Shown here piece by piece: positions 1 to 5,939 of a stretch of DNA of 9,968 nucleotides (its first letter is position 1; every line of letters starts with the position of its first letter). The notes beneath the pieces are model-generated. The model was not told the origin of the DNA and searched no databases. It saw nothing but the letters and a program-made list of their open reading frames with translations. This DNA comes from Planctomycetaceae bacterium (GTDB taxonomy: Bacteria; Planctomycetota; Planctomycetia; Planctomycetales; Planctomycetaceae): the NCBI GenBank assembly GCA_020426085.1, contig JAGQQP010000107.1:1-9968 (forward strand), given 5' to 3'. The position numbers were made by a program, and so were the translations under genes.

Positions 1-17
1 CATGAAGACATTACCGG

Positions 18-1514
18 CTATGAGCCTGGCCGCCAGGGTTCCGGTCCACCTGGTTTCGCCTGCAGGAACTTTGCATCGGTCTCCTGATACCACTTGTGAA
101 GCTGCTCGCGCATCGCAGCCACACGTTTCGGATATTTTGCCGACAGGTCCTGTTTCTCGCCCAGATCTTCTTTGAGATGATACAGGTGCACCTGTCCGTC
201 CTCGAACCGTTCAATCAGTTTCCAGTCCCCCATACGAATCGCACCGCCGGGAATCCCTCCCTGATTGGAATAATGCGGGTAATGCCAGTACAACGCATCC
301 CGTTTCAGCGGTTCTTCTCCCTGCAGAAACGGTTTCAGACTCACTCCATCCAGATGTTGCTGCGGTTTCAAAGGCAGTCCTGCCAGATCCAGGATCGTGG
401 GGTAAAAATCGGTTGTAATCACAGGCTCGTCGCAAATGCTGCCTGGCTCTGCCCCTCCTGGCCAGCGAATCAGAAAGACTTCCCGAATCCCCCCTTCATA
501 CAACCAGCCTTTTCCACCGCGCAAAGGCAGGTTGGATGTAGGCGAGCCCTCTGAGGTACTGAGCCCTCCATTGTCGGCAGTCAGCATCACCACTGTATTC
601 TCAGCGACGCCCGACTCTTCCAGTTGTCGCAGTACTTTGCCGACCGCTTTGTCCATCGACTCCACCATTGCCGCATACACGGCATGATTCTGCAGAATCC
701 GCACACGGCGTTGTTCATCGACGGGAAACACCTGCTCTTCGTCTGCAAATTCTTCCTGACCGGTCAGCCCCAGCCGTTTCGCTTTCTCTTTATATTTGGT
801 CACCAGCGGACTGGGTCCCATCAGGGGAGTATGTACCGAATAAAAGGCGAGATAGGCGAAGAAGGGTTCATCGCGATGCGCATCAATAAACTGAGCTGTC
901 TCACTTGCCAGACGATCAGGCAGATGTTCCCCTTTCGGTCCATCCGTCAAACGGGGATTTCCATAGGGAGAGAAATATTTCCCCCCGCCATACGGACCGC
1001 CACGATGCCAGCCGCCACGATTAATATCAAAACCCTGTTTTTCAGGCCAGAATTCTTCCGTCGGGCCCAGATGCCACTTGCCTGCAAAAAACGTGGAATA
1101 CCCGTGTTCCTTGAGTGCTTCCGCGATTGTTATTTCGCTTAAGGGCATCTTGTCATTGAGTGGAGCAGGCAGAAATTTCCCGGCTCGCTTCCCCGAGAAA
1201 AAATTCGTCGCATCCACGCGGGTCGGATATTTTCCCGTCATAATGCTGTAACGCGTCGGGCTGCAAACGGGATTGGCTGCGTATCCGTTCGTAAACCGCA
1301 TGCCGGTTTTTGCCAGTTGGTTGATATGAGGCGTCTCATAAAAGGTTTGCGGATTATTACAACCCACATCCATATACCCCAGATCGTCCACCAGAATAAA
1401 CACGAAGTTCAAAGGTTTTTTCTGTTTCGATTTCTCAGCAGCAGACAACGGTCTGTCTGCCAGAACAGAAATGGCAATCATCAACATTAACGTGCAGCGC
1501 GACATCAGTTGCAT
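18..1514 (-). CDS. Secreted sulfatase (S1 / arylsulfatase family)
   Basis: This is a type I sulfatase of the alkaline-phosphatase-like superfamily, predicted to hydrolyse a sulfate ester outside the cytoplasm; the substrate cannot be read from the sequence. The chosen ATG gives 498 residues. Residues 1-26 form a signal peptide (hydrophobic core MLMIAISVL, likely cleavage after PLSAA). Metal ligands DD are at 43-44 (VDDLGY). The formylglycine signature CSPTR has the modified Cys at 84 and Arg at 88. GKWHLG (145-150) supplies Lys146 and His148, His228 lies in VHTP, Asp314-Asn315 in TADNGG, and Lys335 in GGKGWLYEGG. All core catalytic positions are present, and length is normal for the family. 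A longer reading from a TTG at 1553 would overlap the regulator; the ATG at 1514 has a strong ribosome site and a clean signal peptide. It is the last visible gene of the kinase-regulator operon, 25 bp after the regulator stop, so it is probably co-transcribed. Activity would need a formylglycine-generating enzyme encoded elsewhere. Confidence 0.95.
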   Translation of the reverse strand: MQLMSRCTLMLMIAISVLADRPLSAAEKSKQKKPLNFVFILVDDLGYMDVGCNNPQTFYETPHINQLAKTGMRFTNGYAANPVCSPTRYSIMTGKYPTRVDATNFFSGKRAGKFLPAPLNDKMPLSEITIAEALKEHGYSTFFAGKWHLGPTEEFWPEKQGFDINRGGWHRGGPYGGGKYFSPYGNPRLTDGPKGEHLPDRLASETAQFIDAHRDEPFFAYLAFYSVHTPLMGPSPLVTKYKEKAKRLGLTGQEEFADEEQVFPVDEQRRVRILQNHAVYAAMVESMDKAVGKVLRQLEESGVAENTVVMLTADNGGLSTSEGSPTSNLPLRGGKGWLYEGGIREVFLIRWPGGAEPGSICDEPVITTDFYPTILDLAGLPLKPQQHLDGVSLKPFLQGEEPLKRDALYWHYPHYSNQGGIPGGAIRMGDWKLIERFEDGQVHLYHLKEDLGEKQDLSAKYPKRVAAMREQLHKWYQETDAKFLQAKPGGPEPWRPGS

Positions 1515-1521
1515 GTTGAAA

Positions 1522-1527
1522 TTCCTC
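1522..1527 (-). promoter_or_regulatory. Ribosome binding site of the sulfatase
   Basis: GAGGAA on the minus strand lies 7 nt before the ATG at 1514. It decides the start in favour of this ATG over the upstream TTG at 1553, which would lie inside the regulator gene and has no signal-peptide logic. Confidence 0.75.
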
Positions 1528-1539
1528 ACATGAAGTGTT

Positions 1540-2952
1540 TCAGCTGTTTTCAATTCCGTATTGTTTCAGTTTCTTACTCAACGTGGTCCGATGCAAGCCC
1601 AGACACCGTGCCGCGGGAGCACATTGTCCATGAAATTTTTCCAGCGCGACTTCCATCACGGGAGGCTCAATCAGTGTCAGCAACTGTTCATAAATATTCG
1701 CAGCCTGCTCCGGATCCGTCAGCTGCGCTTCCGCCCACTCTTTCAACAGCCCCCTGATCTCCGCTTCCGAACCAGCGGGAGCCTCATCCATTCCCAGAAA
1801 TGACTGTGACACCGCTGTGGGCAGATCTTCCGGTAAGATCGTCCCTCCCCTTGCCCGCAATGCCGCATGTTCAATCGCATTCCGCAACTCGCGCACGTTG
1901 CCGTACCAGGGACGCCGCTCAAGCTCCGCAACGGTTTCTGCAGCCAGACGATGCTGCATCCCTGTCTGTCGATCCACAAACCGCTCCAGGAAAAATTCCG
2001 CCAGCACACGGATATCTGCCACCCGCTTTCGCAGAGGTGGAATATCAATCTGAAATGTACAGAGACGAAAATAGAGATCGTGTCGGAACTTTCCCTGTTT
2101 GATTAATGACTCCAGATTACGATGTGTGGCGGCGATCAGTCGAAAACTTGTCTTCACCCGCTGATTCGAACCGACAGGCAGGACCTCTCCCTCTTCCAGT
2201 GCACGCAGCAGTTTAATCTGAATCGCCAGAGGAATGTCGGCGACTTCATCCAGGAATAACGTTCCCTGGTCGGCCTGCTCCAGAAAACCGACCCGCGCCG
2301 ATTCCGCACTTGTGAAGGCACCCTGCACATGACCGAACAGTTCGCTCTCTGCCAACCCCTCACTCAGCGAAGCAATGTTGACCGCGACGAACGGCCCCGC
2401 TGACCGGTCACTGAAGCGATGAATGGCCTGTGCCGCCAGTTCTTTTCCTGTTCCACTTTCTCCCGAGAGGAGGACACTCGCTTCCGATCCCGCGACCAGC
2501 GCAATCGACTTAAAGACGTTCTGCATCCCAGGAGTCGAACCAACAAGTCCTTCTACCTGCCGTGGTTCACCGGGAGTCAGTTCATCGCGCTGGGATTCAT
2601 CGATGGCTTTCTCCAGCACCCGTTCCATCTGATTTAGATCAAATGGCTTGACGATATAATCAAACGCGCCGTTCCGAACCGCTTCCACTGCAGTCTGCAA
2701 ATCACCATAAGCAGTAATCACAATCACAGGAACCGATCCGATACGATCATAGAGCCCCTGCATTGCCGTTAATCCGTCCATGCCGGGCAGACGCACGTCC
2801 ATTACCACTACATCCGGGCGTTCCTCTTCGGCAAGATTCAAAGCCTGCTCCGCCGATGAAGCCATCCGCACCTGATGCCCCAGGCTCTCACCCAGCTGGC
2901 TCAAACCCCAGCAGATCGATTCTTCATCATCAACGATTAATAATTTCGACAC
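1540..2952 (-). CDS. Sigma-54-dependent response regulator, NtrC type
   Basis: This cytoplasmic transcription activator of 470 residues has three domains. The receiver (about 1-120) has acidic pocket Asp8-Asp9, phospho-acceptor Asp52, Thr80 and Lys102. The AAA+ sigma-54 activation domain (about 134-370) has Walker A GESGTGKE at 164-171, the sigma-54 contact loop at 211-216, Walker B GTLFLDEV (Asp235, Glu236), AATHRNL at 275-280 and GNVREL at 351-356. A Fis-type helix-turn-helix lies at about 432-466 (APAARCLGLHRTTLSKKLKQYGI). The contact loop reads GAFTSA, not the usual GAFTGA. The GTG start at 2952 overlaps the kinase end by 23 bp and has a good ribosome site. By family, phosphorylation by the upstream kinase would drive assembly and ATP-dependent opening of sigma-54 promoters; candidate binding sites and a promoter lie in 4526-4696. 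The target genes are inferred from position only. Confidence 0.96.
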   Translation of the reverse strand: MSKLLIVDDEESICWGLSQLGESLGHQVRMASSAEQALNLAEEERPDVVVMDVRLPGMDGLTAMQGLYDRIGSVPVIVITAYGDLQTAVEAVRNGAFDYIVKPFDLNQMERVLEKAIDESQRDELTPGEPRQVEGLVGSTPGMQNVFKSIALVAGSEASVLLSGESGTGKELAAQAIHRFSDRSAGPFVAVNIASLSEGLAESELFGHVQGAFTSAESARVGFLEQADQGTLFLDEVADIPLAIQIKLLRALEEGEVLPVGSNQRVKTSFRLIAATHRNLESLIKQGKFRHDLYFRLCTFQIDIPPLRKRVADIRVLAEFFLERFVDRQTGMQHRLAAETVAELERRPWYGNVRELRNAIEHAALRARGGTILPEDLPTAVSQSFLGMDEAPAGSEAEIRGLLKEWAEAQLTDPEQAANIYEQLLTLIEPPVMEVALEKFHGQCAPAARCLGLHRTTLSKKLKQYGIENS

Positions 2953-4357
2953 GCGCGTTCTCCACCTGATAGACAGGTAACTCTACGATAAAACAGGTCT
3001 GCCGACCTCGACGTTCCCAGTGTAGTTGCCCACCATGGTTCTGCACGATTTCCCTGGCAACAAACAGTCCCAGCCCGGTTCCATCTTTTTTTGCTGTCAC
3101 CAGAGGCTCAAACATTTTACTGACAATGGCAGACTCTGGCCCCGGTCCAGTATCTGTGACTTCCAAAATAACAGACTCCAAACCACTTGGGAACAGCTTC
3201 AACCTGACTTCTGCTTCCAGCTCCTGCTGGGAATCCGGTTCCGTTCGTACCGATAATGTCGCTTCAATGGCATTCAGAATCAGATTAGATATCAGCTGTT
3301 CCAGAGATTCCGCATCCCCCTCAATGGTCAATGGTTCTTCAACAGAATCATTGATGAGCCGGACACCCCCATGCCGCGCAGTGGGCTCCAATAGACTCAT
3401 CAGCTTCTCGACAATCTCATTCAGACACACCGGTTCAAAGCTGGAAAAATGACCGGCTTTGTTTTCCAGAAAACTCTGCAGGTATTGTTCGATCATACAG
3501 AGCTGACGATTAGCAACCTGCAATGTCTCATCCTGTTCGCTGTCGGCACATTTTCGCAGATACAGATCTAGAGCAATCCGACAACCGGTTACTGCATTTC
3601 GGAGTTGATGAGCGATCGCACCGCGCAACTGTCCCAGCGTCTTCAGCCGCTCACTCCGTTTGACTTCGTCTTCATAATCTCCCAGCAGTTCCGCCATCTG
3701 GTTGATGGAAATACTCAAATCGCGAATTTCATCGTCTCGCGCAGGCAGGGTCATCGGATGAAAATCGCCATGCGCAATCTGAGCGACTTTGCGATCCAGT
3801 CGCTGCAATGGACGCGTGACTCGACCGGCTATCACAGTCGCCAGAATCGCCACCACAATCAACGCGATACTGCCTGCCAGTAAAGAAGGATAAATGGCGT
3901 TCGACAACGCTTCCCGATATGCTTTGACCGGGTAATAAATGTGTAAATACTGCACGTCATCCGTCGGCGACCGCTGGTGAATCTGGACGACGGCGTGAAA
4001 AAAACGAGTGTCCCCGGTTTCGATCACATCCGAAATCTGTAACTGGTTCCATTCAGGCGGATTCTGTTTGACAGCCGCTGGGACAAAATCAGGTCGCGTC
4101 GAAGAGAGCACCTCGTTGTCCGGTTCCACCAGGACAAAGTCAGCTCCCGATAAACCTTTGGTCTGGTTCAGGACTGCCACCGTTAACGGGAATGTCGCTT
4201 CATTAAGGGTATGTGCGATCTGGCGAAACTGATCCCGGATTTGCAGTTTAATCTGGTTGGTGGCCAGCCAGGCATGCAATAGCGTCACTGACACAATAGC
4301 GCAGACCATAATGCCCACCATTGGAATCAGAATCTGGTACCGCAAAGGCCAGCGCAT
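2930..4357 (-). CDS. Membrane sensor histidine kinase
   Basis: This is a 475-residue inner-membrane kinase, predicted to autophosphorylate and pass phosphate to the regulator encoded immediately downstream. Membrane segments lie at about 8-30 and 156-178 and flank a periplasmic domain of about 125 residues with no recognised ligand motif. A HAMP linker (about 179-230, starting GRVTRPLQRLDRKV) follows, then the dimerisation/phospho-acceptor helix with His250 in AIAHQLRNAVTG, and an ATPase domain with N box NLILNAIEA (Asn362), G1 box DTGPGP (402-407), FEPLVTAK (416-423) and G2 box GTGLGLFVA (426-434). The residue after the acceptor His is Gln, where Glu or Asp is usual. The ATG at 4357 is the only good start: upstream in frame there is no other start codon before a stop. 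Its ribosome site is weak (AGAAAG). It is the first gene of the minus-strand operon. Confidence 0.95.
   Translation of the reverse strand: MRWPLRYQILIPMVGIMVCAIVSVTLLHAWLATNQIKLQIRDQFRQIAHTLNEATFPLTVAVLNQTKGLSGADFVLVEPDNEVLSSTRPDFVPAAVKQNPPEWNQLQISDVIETGDTRFFHAVVQIHQRSPTDDVQYLHIYYPVKAYREALSNAIYPSLLAGSIALIVVAILATVIAGRVTRPLQRLDRKVAQIAHGDFHPMTLPARDDEIRDLSISINQMAELLGDYEDEVKRSERLKTLGQLRGAIAHQLRNAVTGCRIALDLYLRKCADSEQDETLQVANRQLCMIEQYLQSFLENKAGHFSSFEPVCLNEIVEKLMSLLEPTARHGGVRLINDSVEEPLTIEGDAESLEQLISNLILNAIEATLSVRTEPDSQQELEAEVRLKLFPSGLESVILEVTDTGPGPESAIVSKMFEPLVTAKKDGTGLGLFVAREIVQNHGGQLHWERRGRQTCFIVELPVYQVENARVEIINR
2960..2967 (-). promoter_or_regulatory. Ribosome binding site of the regulator (GTG start)
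   Basis: AGGTGGAG on the minus strand ends 7 nt before the GTG at 2952. It lies inside the last codons of the kinase gene and supports this GTG as a true start, with kinase and regulator translation linked by overlap. Confidence 0.7.
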
Positions 4358-4420
4358 TGATCGATAGACTTTCTGTGGGATAACGTAAATTCAAATAAAC
4401 AGACCACGAACGAGACAGGC

Positions 4421-4436
4421 CGCAGAGATGAATCCA
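4421..4436 (-). promoter_or_regulatory. Weak candidate sigma-54 promoter toward the kinase operon
   Basis: On the minus strand this reads TGGATTCATCTCTGCG: GG and GC are separated by exactly 10 nt as sigma-54 promoters require, with TGG and CTGC matching but the CAC of TGGCAC absent. Expected transcription start is near 4410, about 50 nt before the kinase ATG. GG-N10-GC alone is expected by chance a few times in a region this size, so this is a tentative call supported mainly by position. Confidence 0.25.
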
Positions 4437-4525
4437 TTTTATGGTAAATACAGACCATAAAACACATTCAACCTGTCAGTTCGGTCGGTATTTTTCAATC
4501 CAGAGCTGTTAATCATGGTTATTGA

Positions 4526-4544
4526 ACGTCGACAGATCCGCGGC
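4526..4544. promoter_or_regulatory. Degenerate third copy of the regulator-site motif
   Basis: ACGTCGAC-AGA-TCCGCGGC matches the perfect site (4547-4565) at 6 of 8 positions in the left half but only 3 of 8 in the right. It starts exactly 21 bp before the perfect site, keeping the same helical phase. It might act as a half-site or be chance. Confidence 0.3.
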
Positions 4545-4546
4545 AA

Positions 4547-4565
4547 ATGTCGAACTATTCGACAT
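4547..4565. promoter_or_regulatory. Perfect 19-bp palindrome, candidate activator binding site
   Basis: ATGTCGAA-CTA-TTCGACAT has two 8-bp arms that are exact reverse complements around a 3-nt spacer, the size and symmetry expected for a dimer of a Fis-type helix-turn-helix. Its centre (4556) lies about 150 bp upstream of the expected start of the sigma-54 promoter at 4681-4696 and about 146 bp upstream of the weaker minus-strand one, within the usual enhancer range for NtrC-type activators. Binding by the neighbouring regulator is inferred. Confidence 0.65.
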
Positions 4566-4567
4566 GC

Positions 4568-4586
4568 ATATCGAAATAATCGACAC
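4568..4586. promoter_or_regulatory. Second, imperfect copy of the palindromic site
   Basis: ATATCGAA-ATA-ATCGACAC matches the perfect site at 13 of 16 arm positions and begins exactly 21 bp after it, so both sites face the same side of the helix. Paired, phased dimer sites are typical of sigma-54 enhancers and allow the activator to form a higher-order assembly. Confidence 0.55.
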
Positions 4587-4680
4587 CTCTTTTCGGTTTG
4601 TCATATCGGTAAAAGCCAACCAACAAAAATCCTGCATACCATCCTGGATAACCTGCACAAATATTTGAAAATAACTGCTT

Positions 4681-4696
4681 TGGAACATTGTTTGCG
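4681..4696 (+). promoter_or_regulatory. Candidate sigma-54 (-24/-12) promoter of the DUF1559 gene
   Basis: TGGAACATTGTTTGCG matches the -24/-12 consensus TGGCAC-N5-TTGC at all but one of the conserved positions (A for C), with GG at 4682-4683 and GC at 4694-4695 exactly 10 nt apart. The expected transcription start is near 4707, giving a leader of about 43 nt with a ribosome site 8 nt before the ATG. A TATAAT at 4699-4704 overlaps the start region but has no matching -35 element. The adjacent sigma-54 activator gene and upstream palindromes strengthen the call. Confidence 0.65.
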
Positions 4697-4737
4697 GCTA
4701 TAATTGAGGATTCAAATGACCCGTCCATAAAGTAAGC

Positions 4738-4741
4738 AGGA
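4738..4741 (+). promoter_or_regulatory. Ribosome binding site of the DUF1559 gene
   Basis: AGGA lies 8 nt before the ATG at 4750 and supports that start, which also places the prepilin signal exactly at the N-terminus. Confidence 0.65.
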
Positions 4742-4749
4742 ATCTTATA

Positions 4750-5754
4750 ATGCGCATCCGACGTGGATTTACCCTGATCGAATTGCTGGTGGTGATTGCC
4801 ATCATCGCCATTCTGATCGCTCTGTTGCTCCCCGCAGTCCAACAGGCACGCGAAGCAGCCCGCCGAACTCAATGCAAAAACCATCTCAAACAGCTGGGGC
4901 TCGCGATTCACAATTATGCCAGCAGCTATCGATATCTGCCCCCCGGCGCGAGCGTAGACCTGTCCGTCTCTTCCACTGGAAACAACGGTTCCTGGGGTGT
5001 GCACGGTCGCATTCTCCCCGTATTGGAACAGGGGAACCTGTATAACAATGTTGACCTCTCGATCGCCTGGGATTTCCAGACCGCCATTGATGGTCTCAAA
5101 ATCTCCGTCTACGCCTGTCCCAGCGATCCCAACAGCGACCGCGTTCGTGACCCTGGTGGCGGAAAGGTGAAACTCTATCCCACCAACTATGGTTTCAATT
5201 ATGGAACCTGGTTTGTGTTCGACCCCACCAATGGCAGCAGCGGCAATGGTGCCTTTTATCCGAACGCCAGCTTGGGCATGGCTTCTTTTCTGGATGGAAC
5301 CAGTAACACCCTGCTGGCGGCTGAAGTGAAAGGCTGGCAACCCTACACTCGCAATGGTGGCCCTTCGACGACCACCATTCCCGGCAGCGCATCTGCAGCC
5401 GCCACGATTGTTGCCTCGGGCGCCGACTTTAAAACCGATACCGGACACACCGAATGGCCCGATGGCCGCGTTCATCACACTGGTTTTACCGTCACATTAA
5501 ATCCCAATTCCTATGTGCCTTACACCAGTGGCAGTACGGAATACGACGCCGACTATAATTCCTGGCAGGAAGGAAAGAACGGCAGTGCAGGCTCACCCAC
5601 TTATGCGATCATCACATCACGCAGCTATCATACCGGCGTGGTCAACGCCGTTCTCGTCGATGGTTCTGTCAGGACTATCAGCGAAAATATTTCGCTCGAT
5701 ATCTGGCGCGCCCTGGGCACCCGCGACAACGGAGAAGTTCTGGGTGAGTTCTAA
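4750..5754 (+). CDS. DUF1559 pilin-like protein with prepilin N-terminus and H-X9-DG tail
   Basis: This 334-residue protein has the type IV prepilin start [19 protein letters not shown]: the prepilin peptidase would cut between Gly6 and Phe7, and Glu11 is the conserved acidic residue five positions into the mature protein. One hydrophobic helix (about 8-29) is followed by the QQAREAARR segment (31-39) and a large exported domain of the DUF1559 family, with LDGTSNT at 181-187. The C-terminal H-X9-DG motif is exact: His294, nine residues, Asp304-Gly305. Planctomycetes carry very many such paralogues; their roles are mostly unknown, and a pilus or pseudopilus-like surface structure is only inferred. 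The gene stands alone, divergent from a sigma-54 two-component operon, with its own candidate sigma-54 promoter and a strong terminator. Confidence 0.96.
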   Translation: MRIRRGFTLIELLVVIAIIAILIALLLPAVQQAREAARRTQCKNHLKQLGLAIHNYASSYRYLPPGASVDLSVSSTGNNGSWGVHGRILPVLEQGNLYNNVDLSIAWDFQTAIDGLKISVYACPSDPNSDRVRDPGGGKVKLYPTNYGFNYGTWFVFDPTNGSSGNGAFYPNASLGMASFLDGTSNTLLAAEVKGWQPYTRNGGPSTTTIPGSASAAATIVASGADFKTDTGHTEWPDGRVHHTGFTVTLNPNSYVPYTSGSTEYDADYNSWQEGKNGSAGSPTYAIITSRSYHTGVVNAVLVDGSVRTISENISLDIWRALGTRDNGEVLGEF

Positions 5755-5787
5755 CTTTTCTCACAGCAGCAAAATCCCATAGACAGT

Positions 5788-5821
5788 AGAGTGGATCTGA
5801 TTTCGGATCCACTCTTTTTTT
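5788..5821 (+). terminator. Intrinsic terminator after the DUF1559 gene
   Basis: A hairpin with a 12-bp stem (arms 5788-5799 and 5804-5815, one T-G pair, 4-nt loop) is followed by an unbroken run of seven T at 5815-5821. It begins 33 nt after the DUF1559 stop and makes that gene a single-gene transcription unit. Confidence 0.9.
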
Positions 5822-5929
5822 GTCTGCATTTTCTGCTCTCAACTATCTTTTCCTGAATTACTGCTGTTAAGATGATGAATGAAAACAGACCCTTTGTGAC
5901 AGTTAATTCACTGCTTTTGAGTTGAGAAC

Positions 5930-5933
5930 AGGA
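5930..5933 (+). promoter_or_regulatory. Ribosome binding site of the SGNH hydrolase
   Basis: AGGA lies 6 nt before the ATG at 5940. It favours this ATG over the in-frame TTG six codons upstream (5922). Confidence 0.6.
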
Positions 5934-5939
5934 ACCATC

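Larger units (their letters stand above)
4358..4749. other. 392-bp divergent intergenic control region
   Basis: This is the only stretch over 300 bases without a convincing gene. It separates the kinase operon (minus strand) from the DUF1559 gene (plus strand) and is visibly more AT-rich than its flanks. It holds a GG-N10-GC promoter candidate toward the DUF1559 gene, a weaker one toward the kinase, and a run of palindromic sites spaced 21 bp apart in the middle. No small RNA or riboswitch fold was recognised. A 62-codon open frame within it lacks protein-like character. Confidence 0.8.

Noticed and set aside
1..3. ATG on the minus strand at the left edge, possibly starting the next gene of the operon
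   Set aside because: Only the start triplet would be inside the window and no ribosome site precedes it, so nothing can be supported.
4515..4703. 62-codon open frame in the divergent intergenic region
   Set aside because: No ribosome site, no recognisable motif, and it runs across the palindromes and the sigma-54 promoter candidate.
4555..5478. 307-codon open frame on the minus strand
   Set aside because: It lies antisense to the DUF1559 gene, whose prepilin signal, family motifs and ribosome site are clear. The antisense protein is low-complexity and Gly/Ala/Val-rich with no recognisable domain.
5896..5911. GTGA-N8-TCAC inverted repeat upstream of the SGNH gene, resembling a CRP/FNR-type site
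   Set aside because: The spacing is 8 rather than 6, arms are only 4 bp and no promoter could be placed with it; likely chance.
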